Shown in pieces: positions 55,685 through 64,000 of a stretch of 64,000 bases of DNA; the stretch's first letter is position 1, and every line of letters begins with the position of its first letter. Source of the stretch: JABDMH01 sp965223105 (GTDB taxonomy: Bacteria > Bacteroidota > Bacteroidia > Chitinophagales > Saprospiraceae); the NCBI GenBank assembly GCA_965223105.1, contig OZ244987.1:4960001-5024000 (forward strand), given 5' to 3'. The position numbers and the translations under genes were made by a program. A model generated the notes under the pieces. That model did not search any database, had not been told where the DNA came from, and worked only from the letters and a program-made list of their open reading frames with translations.

Positions 55685-57568
55685 ATGAAGTTTCGACCCC
55701 TAGTTAAGTTATTGCTCCTGACCATAGGCGTTGATCAATCGTTACATGCCCAGGTAGATACTACGGTTACCTCCCAGCCTGTGGAAGTGGTGGCTTCACA
55801 CCTGAGACATCATCCAATCGGTAGTGAAGTCTGGACCTCCCAGGATAGGGACGAGGAGCTGTTTGCTACCCAAGATCTAGGTACCATACTTTCTAAAGAA
55901 GCCAATGTATACATCAAGTCCTACGGTTTGGGCAGTTTAGCTACCACTTCAATCCGCGGCGGACAGGCTGGACATACACTCATCCTTTGGAACAAGATAC
56001 CGCTCACCAGCCCAATGCTTGGTTTGGCCGATCTGGCTTTGATTACTCCTTCCGAAGGGGAAGATCTGAGGTTGATAAAGGGAGGAAATTCTGCGCTGTG
56101 GGGCAGTGGCGCCATCGACGGAACGATTAGTATCGACAGCAGAAAAAGTGGTTCCCAAGGTGCCTATATTGGTGCAACTGCAGGCTATGGCAGTTTCGGT
56201 TACTCACATCACAACCTTGCCCTTAGGTTAGGGCGGAAAAAATGGGAGAGTCACACTCAGTGGCAATTATCGCGCGCCCGAAATGACTTCCCGTACCATC
56301 CGGCATTTCAGTTGCCAGTGCTGAAACAAGAACATGCCAAATTTTCACAGCGTCAATTTAGACAAGATCTTCACTGGCAAAGAAGTAGGAGCCGAGCCTC
56401 AATACATTACTGGTATAGCGATGCCGACCGACAAATACCTCCCACTATAACCCAGACGGCAAGCGAAGCCATGCAATCTGATGAAGCACATCGTCTCACC
56501 GCAAGATGGTTTTACTCCGGTGATAATGGTTCGTGGCAAAGCACGGTGGGTTATGCAAGTGAATTCCAAAGGTTTGAAGATCCTTTAGCTGGCATCGCCA
56601 ATAACAACCAATTTGATATTATCCTGGCGGATCTTACTTATCAAAGATACTTAGGTAATAACAGGGAATGGCAATGGGGTACCAGTCACACTTTGACCAG
56701 TGCCGGGACGACAGCGTATAGTGAGACTGTTCAGGAATGGCGTTCTAGTCTCTTTACCAACTACAAGGAATGGCACAGTAAGTGGCAGTGGCAAATAAGC
56801 CTACGTGAGGATTTGATCGACGGAGCGTACTCTCCTCTTACACCCTTAGTGGGTGTTGAGGTATTTCTCAGTCAGCTATGGACCATAAAGGGAAAGATAA
56901 GTCGAAACTTCCGCCACCCGACACTTAACCATCGCTATTGGAGGCCGGGAGGCAATCAAGACCTGGAGCCGGAACAGGGATGGGAACAAGAATTCACGGT
57001 CCGTATGAATCCTTCGTCAACCTTCAAAACAGGATTTTCCCTGACCGCATTTAACCGGACAGTTAAAAATTGGATTCTATGGCGTCCCGAAGCCGGCCAA
57101 AACTACTGGGCTCCCGAAAATATCGCCAGAGTTTGGAGTCGAGGTGTCGACTTTCGAGTAGATCATCATTGGCATGCTGGTGAAGCGAAAGGTAATTTTT
57201 CTCTATCCTATCAACTTACCAAATCTACCAACCAAACTTCCCTATCCATTCCTAAAATCAATGCCGGAGATCAATTAATATACACCCCCCTTCACCTGGC
57301 CACAACAAAAATCAATATTGACTGGCGAAGCATCCATTTTTATTATTTGCAAAAATACACTGGATCTACGCAAGGAGTTAATGAGGCCATTAGAGATTTC
57401 ACTGTGGCTGATATTGGAATTACCTACCAATCCACTTTGAAAAGGCACAAGTATCGACTATACTTTAATCTCAAAAATATTTGGAATACAAATTATTTTA
57501 TTATCGAACGGCGACCAATGCCTGGGATAAACTGGGATATCGGAATAAAATTAGATCTAAATTATTAA
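55685..57568 (+). CDS. btuB: TonB-dependent receptor, BtuB-like
   Basis: 627 residues with a signal peptide. Plug domain with LGTILSKEANVYIKSYGLGS, TSIRGGQAGHTLILWNKIPL and GGNSALWGSGAIDGTI, then a 22-strand-type barrel ending NYFIIERRPMPGINWDIGIK. The upstream cobalamin riboswitch indicates corrinoid uptake. The carboxypeptidase-like N-terminal extension of SusC is absent, as expected for BtuB. Confidence 0.92.
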   Translation: MKFRPLVKLLLLTIGVDQSLHAQVDTTVTSQPVEVVASHLRHHPIGSEVWTSQDRDEELFATQDLGTILSKEANVYIKSYGLGSLATTSIRGGQAGHTLILWNKIPLTSPMLGLADLALITPSEGEDLRLIKGGNSALWGSGAIDGTISIDSRKSGSQGAYIGATAGYGSFGYSHHNLALRLGRKKWESHTQWQLSRARNDFPYHPAFQLPVLKQEHAKFSQRQFRQDLHWQRSRSRASIHYWYSDADRQIPPTITQTASEAMQSDEAHRLTARWFYSGDNGSWQSTVGYASEFQRFEDPLAGIANNNQFDIILADLTYQRYLGNNREWQWGTSHTLTSAGTTAYSETVQEWRSSLFTNYKEWHSKWQWQISLREDLIDGAYSPLTPLVGVEVFLSQLWTIKGKISRNFRHPTLNHRYWRPGGNQDLEPEQGWEQEFTVRMNPSSTFKTGFSLTAFNRTVKNWILWRPEAGQNYWAPENIARVWSRGVDFRVDHHWHAGEAKGNFSLSYQLTKSTNQTSLSIPKINAGDQLIYTPLHLATTKINIDWRSIHFYYLQKYTGSTQGVNEAIRDFTVADIGITYQSTLKRHKYRLYFNLKNIWNTNYFIIERRPMPGINWDIGIKLDLNY

Positions 57569-57608
57569 ATCAATCTTGACTATTCTTGACTAAAAAAAAT
57601 CATCAAAT

Positions 57609-58574
57609 ATGATACGATTAATTACCAAAGTAATGTTGCTCAATCTTTTCTTATGTCAAACGCTGATTAGTCAAACCATTGCAGACTTTGAGATATATAA
57701 CCTAGAGCCAGATACTTTTGTCAACGGCTCGGACGGAAGTGGCGGTTTTAATTCGGGCTCGATTTTTCTTCCGAATTCCTATGACACGGAATTTGGCTTT
57801 TGGTCAGGCTGGTCGATCAGCACGATGCGAGATGACAGTACTCCGGGCTTCATCAATCAATACAGTGCAATTACTGGATCTGGTGCTGACAGCACCGATC
57901 ACTACGCAGTTTCCTTTTCCTCAAAACCGAATATTGTGCGGATGGCACCTACTCGGCAGAATGTTCATGGTATGTATGTGACCAATAGCACCTATGCTTT
58001 TCTGAGTATGCGTGATGGCGATGCTTTTGCCAAGAAATTTGGTGGCGCCAATGGGACCGATCCAGATTACTTTCTCCTTACGATAAAGTACTATCGTGAT
58101 GGCCAGCTCAGCACAGACAGCCTTGATTTCTATCTGGCTGATTTCCGATTCGAAGATTCGAAAGAGGATTACTTGGTCAATCAATGGGAGTTTGTTGACC
58201 TTTCAGCTTTCGGAGAAGTTGACAGCCTGTGGCTCTCACTATCATCATCTGATGTAGGCCAATTTGGTATGAATACTCCGGCCTACTTTTGCATGGATCA
58301 GTTTGTCACCGAAGGTCAGTCAACGGCTGTACATGACCCTAACAAACTTCTCATTCAGATTTTTCCAAATCCCGCATATGAGGCGGTCCATATCGAGGGT
58401 GTTTCCGATGAGAGTATCTCCTTTACAATTTTTAATCTCGCCGGACAGATCATGCAACAAGGAAAGACCGGATCCGATCATATGATTAGGCTCAGTTCCC
58501 TCAACCCCGGAACATATCACCTTCACTTTCGATCCAATGGTACACAATTGATAAAATCCTTAATCAAGAGGTAA
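57609..58574 (+). CDS. DUF4465 protein with T9SS tail
   Basis: 321 residues: signal peptide, DUF4465 domain (FEIYNLEPDTFVNGSDGSGG, FNSGSIFLPNSYDTEFGFWSGW) and a C-terminal T9SS domain (IQIFPNPAYEAVHIEG to YHLHFRSNGTQLIKSLIKR). 40 bp downstream of the TonB receptor, so likely in the same B12-controlled transcript; DUF4465 proteins often accompany corrinoid receptors, suggesting a surface-binding accessory role (inference). Confidence 0.85.
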   Translation: MIRLITKVMLLNLFLCQTLISQTIADFEIYNLEPDTFVNGSDGSGGFNSGSIFLPNSYDTEFGFWSGWSISTMRDDSTPGFINQYSAITGSGADSTDHYAVSFSSKPNIVRMAPTRQNVHGMYVTNSTYAFLSMRDGDAFAKKFGGANGTDPDYFLLTIKYYRDGQLSTDSLDFYLADFRFEDSKEDYLVNQWEFVDLSAFGEVDSLWLSLSSSDVGQFGMNTPAYFCMDQFVTEGQSTAVHDPNKLLIQIFPNPAYEAVHIEGVSDESISFTIFNLAGQIMQQGKTGSDHMIRLSSLNPGTYHLHFRSNGTQLIKSLIKR

Positions 58575-58600
58575 CAAGTGGTTGGTGCTGGTCCTAAAAT

Positions 58601-58993
58601 CTATCTTGTGGAAGAGGAGATCTTATTGTGAATAAGCGACCAGTTAAGCAAATGAGCAGCAGCTAAAAATATTCCTCCCATCCCAGCAAAAACATGGCCA
58701 CCCAGATGGGTAACTTCTCCGACCATGATTGTCGATAGTCCTATCATGCCCATCGCCAAGGGCCAGATGTTGCGGTGAGCATTTCTATATGAAGTTGCCA
58801 AAGAAGCGACGGCAATGACCAATAACAACAGAAACAACATCCATTCCCAAATAGCTGTCTCATGTAGGTGAGCATGGCCCAACACACCTATGGAAACCAG
58901 AAACGGCAAGGCCAAGCAATGAATGGCACATAGGAAGGATCCTGAAAAGCCAAAGAAATCCAGAGATATACCAAACAGCTTCTTCTCATTCAT
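58601..58993 (-). CDS. MerC-family membrane protein
   Basis: 130 residues, four membrane helices with the first helix pair carrying SFLCAIHCLALPF (Cys-x-x-x-Cys region of MerC) and histidines near GHAHLHE and HLGGHVF. MerC transports mercury in resistance operons, but there is no mer operon here; the palindrome upstream and the Fur-family gene suggest a link to metal (zinc?) supply. Confidence 0.82.
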   Translation of the reverse strand: MNEKKLFGISLDFFGFSGSFLCAIHCLALPFLVSIGVLGHAHLHETAIWEWMLFLLLLVIAVASLATSYRNAHRNIWPLAMGMIGLSTIMVGEVTHLGGHVFAGMGGIFLAAAHLLNWSLIHNKISSSTR

Positions 58994-59011
58994 TACACAA
59001 ATCTACCATTA

Positions 59012-59028
59012 TTGCAACAATGTTGCAA
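59012..59028. promoter_or_regulatory. Perfect palindrome, likely Fur/Zur-type operator
   Basis: TTGCAACAATGTTGCAA: two 8-bp arms around a central A. It lies 19 bp before the merC-like start and 70 bp before the divergent Fur-family gene, placed to control both. Confidence 0.7.
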
Positions 59029-59097
59029 GTGAGCAGGTTAAAGAATTGAATTTTTCTGTCCCTGACAGATCCAGAAGCAAATGGTTATTTTTGTGCA

Positions 59098-59517
59098 ATG
59101 ACCGAATTTCAGATTCCGGATTTACTTCACAAGGCTGGCTTACGTGTGACCAAGACACGCCAGGCAGTATTAGATGAACTGGTTTCGGCAGGGGAACAGG
59201 CCATATCTAGTGCCGAAATAGAGCAAAATCTTAGCGGGATTGACCGAATTACCCTTTACAGAATTCTAAAGGTGTATGAAGAGAAAGGCTTGATTCACAG
59301 TGTAGCTGATGGTACTGGAAAAACAAAATATGCCCTTTGTCATGAGGAATGTAGTGATGGATCACATCAACACGACCATCTTCATTTTCACTGCCGGATC
59401 TGCAATTCAACCACATGCCTGGAGCAAAACCTGCCCAGTGCTATTCAGGTACCGTCAGGCTATTTGGTTGAGGACATACAGCTGATTCTTTCAGGAATAT
59501 GCAAGGACTGCCAATAG
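59098..59517 (+). CDS. Fur-family metalloregulator (Zur-like)
   Basis: 139 residues. Winged helix (GLRVTKTRQAVLDELVSAGE, ISSAEIEQ, DRITLYRILKVYEEKGLIH), metal site HQHDHLHFHCRICN and C-terminal CKDC, giving the two CxxC pairs of the structural zinc site. The divergent MerC-like gene and the palindrome between them suggest a zinc-type regulon; Fur versus Zur cannot be told from sequence alone. Confidence 0.88.
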   Translation: MTEFQIPDLLHKAGLRVTKTRQAVLDELVSAGEQAISSAEIEQNLSGIDRITLYRILKVYEEKGLIHSVADGTGKTKYALCHEECSDGSHQHDHLHFHCRICNSTTCLEQNLPSAIQVPSGYLVEDIQLILSGICKDCQ

Positions 59518-59538
59518 TCTCCTAAAATTTGATCCCAC

Positions 59539-62500
59539 TCATCCACTCGTTTTCACGACCTTTCTTATCGATATTCCCGCTTTAGTATGCAACTGTATAA
59601 AATAAATGCCATCAGGCAATGCCTGGCAATTAATGACTTCGAAAGTGTGATTGCGGAAACCATCGCTTGATTGCATGACGCACCTCCCCAGTTCATTAAC
59701 CATTATCCAGGAGTCGATGGTTTTGAATGCATTGATATGCAAAGTGCTGCTCACTGGATTAGGGTAGATGACAAACTTCTTAGGCAAATCTTGATCATCA
59801 TCAGCGGTTATTTGATCACTATAAAAAGCAAATCTTAGGATTTGTTCCCCACCCGGTTCAATGGTGATTGGACCACTAAAGGATGAAGCATCCAGTCCAT
59901 AACCGGGTAAAATCTGACCTTGTTGCTGAAAAGGGACGATATGAAGGTAGTATGCGCCCTGTTCTTGATTGGCAAACCTGAAGATGCCGCTTCCATCGGT
60001 TTCAGTGTCATCGATCAATCGAAAGTGGTTGTCGAAGAGTAGTACATTGGCATGATTTAACAGCGGCTCCCCAACATCGATCTGCTTGTCTTCATTGGAA
60101 TCCAACCAGACAGTTCCTTGAAGCTGGCCAAAGCCCATGGGGTACATTTGGTTGACCGGCACAATCTCTCTCTTATTCCGATCGGACTGCCACCCAAAGT
60201 GTACGGCCGCACCACCATCCCTCTCAAAGTATTCTATCCTAATCCGATATCGCTCTCCCGCCAGCATTTCATAGTTAAAAGCATGCTCAGTTGTTGCTTG
60301 AGGCTTCCAATGTTCCCATACCAATTCATTATTGATCCAAACCCTTGCTCCGTCATCAGAGGTGATGGAAAGGGTATATTCTTCACTGAAAAGGGGTTGA
60401 AGAAATCCCCTCCACCGGACAGAAAAAAAATCACGATCAATGACACCACTTTCAGGAGACTGATCACCCCAACCAAAATCAATCGTGCTGTCAATACGAA
60501 CCATAGTGGGAGATTCATCAAGATCATGTTCCAGGTCTTTATTGAAGTATTCGCCGTATAGTCCAGTTCCAAAACCAAGACTCGTTGTATCGAAAAGGAT
60601 CTCGAAATTACCGGGTACTAATGGTGTTTGGATCGTTCGCAATGCGTCTTCCCAGCCGTCTTCCCATCCCTTAAAGGTGACTAGAAGGTCACCCAATTGC
60701 TGGACAGATGGTACCTCAATATTTCGTGTCAGACCCTTTAGTGATGGAAAGGTATGAGGAAGCTGTCTCAGGGCACCATCGATATTGATTCTTGCGGAAA
60801 CTTTGGAGGTCAAGGTAATTTCCGTGAGATCGGGATATAGTTCTATGTAGGTTCCTCCCTGCAAACCTTGCTTATCTTCAACGGTCAGGTAAAGACGAAT
60901 CCAGATGTTGGTATCTGTTTCTCCAAAAGTTGGGATCACAAAATAACCGGCTGCACTCGAATCATGGGTAGCCATCGGGTGGGTATGTGACCGATGATGT
61001 AAATCCACCTGCCAAGACAACTGATTTGTTGACAGCTGGCCGTCCTCCCGATCGTGTCCCTGACCTTGAAAAGTAATGGTATCTCCGGCCTTGAAAAGAC
61101 CACCGTCTGTGGGATGAATAATCTCGGCAACCGGCCGGGTATCATTCAGTACGCTGACCGTTGCCACATTACTGGTATCAGAACCTTCAGCATTACTCAC
61201 AATACAATGGATTTTCGTCCCATGATCAGCAAGCGAGAGTTCAGATATTATTAAGGTAGGACTGTCGAGATTAGCTACCAAATGATCCTTGACAAACCAG
61301 TGGTACTGCAAAGGATCACTGCCAATGGCATTAATGGCGAAAGAAGCATTTTCGCCCACGGGATGAGTAACATCCTGAAGCTGGTTGACAATTTCAGGAA
61401 TGCCATTCCCTTTATAAAATACTCTCCATAATTGTCCATTGGTCGTACTCGTATTGTCTTGTGCTGATCCACCACCTAATCCTGCACGCGTCTGAAAATA
61501 GAGATCTCCACTCTTTGGATTGACTAATATATTGAGAGGACGGTCTAGTCCAGAGGCAAAGCTTCTAACTCTTTCAGGATTTCCATCCTCCAAGTAATAA
61601 ATCTGACCTCCACAATAGTCTGCAAAAAATATTGCATTCTGAAAAGAACTGCCGAATGTGGGTTCAACGGGTTTGTAAATACCTAAGGCTACGATCGCAC
61701 AGGCTGAATCAATATCGTAGGGATAGCTATAATAGGGGTCCTGGTAGTTTTCCGGGGAGGTCTGATCCCCTCGAGGGCCTTCAATAAGTGGCCATCCATA
61801 GTTCTGGCCAGGTCGAATGAGATTTACCTCTTCAAAACTTCCACCTCCCACATCTGTGGCGAATATTAGATCCGGCAACGGATCATAAGTCATATTAAAG
61901 GGATTACGTAATCCCACACACCAGATCGCACGGTATTTTCTCTGAGTGGTTTCATAAAATGGATTATCAGTGGGTATGGACCCATCGTCATGTAATCTCA
62001 AAATCTTACCCAATAGATTTTCAAAATTCTGTGCATTTGGTGAATGTCCTGAATCGCCAGTGGCTATGTACAGATATCCATCATTGTCGAATAGTAGTGC
62101 ACCCCCATTATGTATGGCACCCGATATGGTGTCCAGATCCAGTATAATCTCCTCTGATCCTGGCACTGCCAAATCGCCATTGGCAAGAAAACGGCTCACT
62201 CGATTGTGTTTTCCACTCGGCACTGTGTAATACAGGTAAACATACGGCTGGTTATCCATATCAGGATGCAGAGCTATACCCAAAAGCCCTCGCTCATTAA
62301 AATCATCAACCTCCAAGGAAATAAAAGGGTCGGGCAAGAGTTGACCGGTGGTTTCTACAATCCATACTTTGCCGTCCTTCTCAACCAACCAAATCCGGTC
62401 GTGATGATCAAGAGTCATCGCCACCGGATTCAAACCGTCTGCAATCACTTCTGCCGAAAACCCCTCCGGCAGTTGCTGGGCAGTAAGTATACTTCCATTT

Positions 62501-62544
62501 CTAATGAACAATAGGACAATCAAATACAAAGTGACCCTAAGCAT
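59539..62544 (-). CDS. PQQ-dependent sugar-dehydrogenase-like protein with PA14 and T9SS domains
   Basis: 1001 residues from the ATG at 62544, chosen because it follows the previous stop by 4 bp and precedes the signal peptide (MLRVTLYLIVLLFIRNGS); earlier Mets lie within the upstream gene. Domains: soluble glucose-dehydrogenase-like propeller (about 30-370, with ERGLLGIALHPD, IHNGGALLFDNDGYLYIATGD), an Ig-like segment, a PA14 domain (GLYGEYFNKDLEH, TSDDGARVWINNELV), an SdrD-like stretch and a T9SS tail (FVIYPNPVSSTLHINAF). Probably a secreted, carbohydrate-directed oxidase. Confidence 0.88.
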   Translation of the reverse strand: MLRVTLYLIVLLFIRNGSILTAQQLPEGFSAEVIADGLNPVAMTLDHHDRIWLVEKDGKVWIVETTGQLLPDPFISLEVDDFNERGLLGIALHPDMDNQPYVYLYYTVPSGKHNRVSRFLANGDLAVPGSEEIILDLDTISGAIHNGGALLFDNDGYLYIATGDSGHSPNAQNFENLLGKILRLHDDGSIPTDNPFYETTQRKYRAIWCVGLRNPFNMTYDPLPDLIFATDVGGGSFEEVNLIRPGQNYGWPLIEGPRGDQTSPENYQDPYYSYPYDIDSACAIVALGIYKPVEPTFGSSFQNAIFFADYCGGQIYYLEDGNPERVRSFASGLDRPLNILVNPKSGDLYFQTRAGLGGGSAQDNTSTTNGQLWRVFYKGNGIPEIVNQLQDVTHPVGENASFAINAIGSDPLQYHWFVKDHLVANLDSPTLIISELSLADHGTKIHCIVSNAEGSDTSNVATVSVLNDTRPVAEIIHPTDGGLFKAGDTITFQGQGHDREDGQLSTNQLSWQVDLHHRSHTHPMATHDSSAAGYFVIPTFGETDTNIWIRLYLTVEDKQGLQGGTYIELYPDLTEITLTSKVSARINIDGALRQLPHTFPSLKGLTRNIEVPSVQQLGDLLVTFKGWEDGWEDALRTIQTPLVPGNFEILFDTTSLGFGTGLYGEYFNKDLEHDLDESPTMVRIDSTIDFGWGDQSPESGVIDRDFFSVRWRGFLQPLFSEEYTLSITSDDGARVWINNELVWEHWKPQATTEHAFNYEMLAGERYRIRIEYFERDGGAAVHFGWQSDRNKREIVPVNQMYPMGFGQLQGTVWLDSNEDKQIDVGEPLLNHANVLLFDNHFRLIDDTETDGSGIFRFANQEQGAYYLHIVPFQQQGQILPGYGLDASSFSGPITIEPGGEQILRFAFYSDQITADDDQDLPKKFVIYPNPVSSTLHINAFKTIDSWIMVNELGRCVMQSSDGFRNHTFEVINCQALPDGIYFIQLHTKAGISIRKVVKTSG

Positions 62545-62548
62545 GTTC

Positions 62549-64000
62549 CTAAAAGTGAAATCCATAGCCGAAAAACATGGTTTGCATTCCGATGACACTG
62601 AGACCTGCCAAAGAAATTCCCAGCATGATTAGGAGATAAGGCAAATGCGCGAGAAGTCGAATATATTTCTTTTCCCACCCTATTCTATGAAGGACAGGCA
62701 TGAAGATAAAAGCCAGACAAAGCCCCATAAAAGATATTTGAAACATGTACACACAGGCGATAGAGAAAATCAATCCCGACATCAGTTCAAAAAATTGGAC
62801 CAAGTTATTGTCGGGATGGCTGCTCTGTATCAATGCCCGCCACTTGTGCTTCAGTGATAACCAGAAATTACCCTTGGGCACATCCCCTTCATTTTTCCCT
62901 CTCGTAAATTTATCGCCAGTAACCAAAAATATGGCCTTACCTGATATCACATATGCCAAAACACCGATAGAAGATAAAGGGCCCAGAGATGCATAAATTG
63001 CCGTACTGTGACTAATAAATTGTAACATCCGCAATGGACGTTGAATCAACCCAATTGCAAAACACAGAACCGGGGCGAAAAAAGTCATAACTGTGATAAG
63101 AAAAAAGTCCAGAGTAAAAATGGCTTGAAATCCTGAATGAAGTGCATAGACAGGCAACACGGTTGATAATCCTGCCCATTCCAGAGTTAGGTTCTGTCTT
63201 TCACCAAAAAAATATGGAAGACCCAAATTTGCCAATACCATGAAAAAGAAATAAACTAAGGTGAGCGGCAAATTAAGCGTCGGAAATAAAATATCCAACT
63301 TCTCCGTCCAGGTAATATTTTTTGCATTGATGAGCCATCTAAATTTTTTGGCAAGAAATTCTGTTGTACCTCGAGTCCATTTCATGTGTCTGATCCTGAA
63401 GGATCGCACCGTATCCGGAAAATCTTCATAACAAGTTACATTGCTTACAAATCGACCGCGGTAACCCAACTCTCTTGCGTGGATAGCAAAGCCCAAGTCC
63501 TCACTCACTATATCCGGAAATCCACCAATTTCCTCCCAGCATTTACGGCGTAACAAGGCTCCATGTCCCAAAAACATTACAAATCCAAAATCATTGCGCA
63601 ACGGTTGATAGTATTTCCAATGAATATCGATACCCACGCCCAGTGATCTAGACAATGCAGTCTGCTTATGGGGATTGACTTTGTGATTGGCCTGCACAAA
63701 ACCGCAGCGTGGATCTTCCTCCAAAACTGGCACCAATCTTCGTAAAAAGTCTACCGGTAAAACCTCATCTGCATCAGCAATGGCAAAATACTTCTCCGTA
63801 GAGAATCGCGATAAACCATGATTCAGATTTCCAGCTTTGAAAGCCTTCCGATTTGCCCTGCGGACGACCTGTACGAGACCGGGATACTTTGCGGCAAAGT
63901 CATCAATTCGCTGTTGAAAAGCCCATTCGGTACTATCATCCAAAATGTATACCGTAAAAGAAGGGTAATCCTGATCGACACAGGATTTTACCGACGACTC
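62549..64000 (-). CDS. Family-2 glycosyltransferase, cellulose-synthase-like (5' end off window)
   Basis: The frame runs in from beyond 64000; the internal TTG at 63943 is not the start. Visible GT2 motifs: LDDST (nucleotide Asp), DADEVLP, SEDLGFAIH and RHMKWTRGTTEF (the Q/R-x-x-R-W equivalent), followed by about eight membrane helices. Resembles processive beta-glycan synthases. Coupled to the downstream dehydrogenase-like gene with a 4-bp gap. Confidence 0.87.
   Translation of the reverse strand, partial: ESSVKSCVDQDYPSFTVYILDDSTEWAFQQRIDDFAAKYPGLVQVVRRANRKAFKAGNLNHGLSRFSTEKYFAIADADEVLPVDFLRRLVPVLEEDPRCGFVQANHKVNPHKQTALSRSLGVGIDIHWKYYQPLRNDFGFVMFLGHGALLRRKCWEEIGGFPDIVSEDLGFAIHARELGYRGRFVSNVTCYEDFPDTVRSFRIRHMKWTRGTTEFLAKKFRWLINAKNITWTEKLDILFPTLNLPLTLVYFFFMVLANLGLPYFFGERQNLTLEWAGLSTVLPVYALHSGFQAIFTLDFFLITVMTFFAPVLCFAIGLIQRPLRMLQFISHSTAIYASLGPLSSIGVLAYVISGKAIFLVTGDKFTRGKNEGDVPKGNFWLSLKHKWRALIQSSHPDNNLVQFFELMSGLIFSIACVYMFQISFMGLCLAFIFMPVLHRIGWEKKYIRLLAHLPYLLIMLGISLAGLSVIGMQTMFFGYGFHF

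Noticed and set aside
58601..58993. Mercury-resistance operon
   Set aside because: Only a MerC-like gene is present; no merA, merT, merP or merR. The Fur-type palindrome points to another metal.

Overview
The window looks like chromosomal DNA of a Bacteroidota bacterium, probably of the Saprospiria type. The signs are type IX secretion C-terminal tails (genes at 38397, 57609 and 59539), two-component-regulator propeller proteins, DUF6090 proteins, receptor-L-domain-like repeat proteins, PVC-type haem-binding dehydrogenases, a cobalamin riboswitch ahead of a TonB-dependent receptor, and AT-rich sequence. The organism call is inference from gene content.

Layout. 1-10.6 kb: ordinary chromosome with a DJ-1/PfpI gene, a propeller protein, an L-domain protein, a rhodanese, a hybrid sensor kinase with an AraC output domain, two unknown exported proteins, a glutathione peroxidase relic and a cyclase. 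About 10.9-40.5 kb: a mobile-gene array that I read as an integron-like cassette array. A tyrosine recombinase (39394-40497, minus) sits at its right end, followed in the same orientation by about 19 units, numbered C1 (next to the recombinase) to C19. Most units begin at a G/TTR box. Most end in a foldable site whose outer box is the reverse complement of the start box of the same unit, which is the signature of attC-ended cassettes. The recombinase is XerC/D-like, lacks the IntI-specific insertion and carries an extra N-terminal domain. Cargo includes a T9SS protein, a Doc-type and a zeta-type toxin-antitoxin pair, a methyltransferase, an amidase, an amidohydrolase, two DUF6090 genes and unknown exported proteins. 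Six units carry, or carry remains of, IS91-like HUH transposases. C8, C10, C14 and C18 are copies or relics of one lineage; C8, C10 and C14 retain its tyrosine recombinase (C8 intact) and C8, C10 and C18 its transposase. C5 and C6 are a tandem 1822-bp duplication of a second lineage. C12 additionally holds a reverse-oriented relic of a third recombinase/HUH element split by an intact IS21-family element, and C7 is interrupted by an IS481-like element.

40.6-64 kb: ordinary chromosome again: a small zinc-ribbon protein, tRNA-Glu, a DUF1761 protein, gap, a serine hydrolase, glmS, two large haem-binding dehydrogenase-like proteins flanking a DoxX-like membrane protein, a cobalamin riboswitch with TonB receptor and DUF4465 protein, a MerC-like protein divergent from a Fur-family regulator with a perfect palindrome between them, a PQQ-dehydrogenase-like T9SS protein, and a GT2 glycosyltransferase running off the window.

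How it fits together (inference): attC recombination uses folded single-stranded DNA and HUH transposases make single-stranded DNA, so repeated packaging of HUH transposases in attC-ended units suggests two ssDNA mobility systems working on the same substrate. Short structured inserts and palindromes have broken several of the transposon-bearing units.
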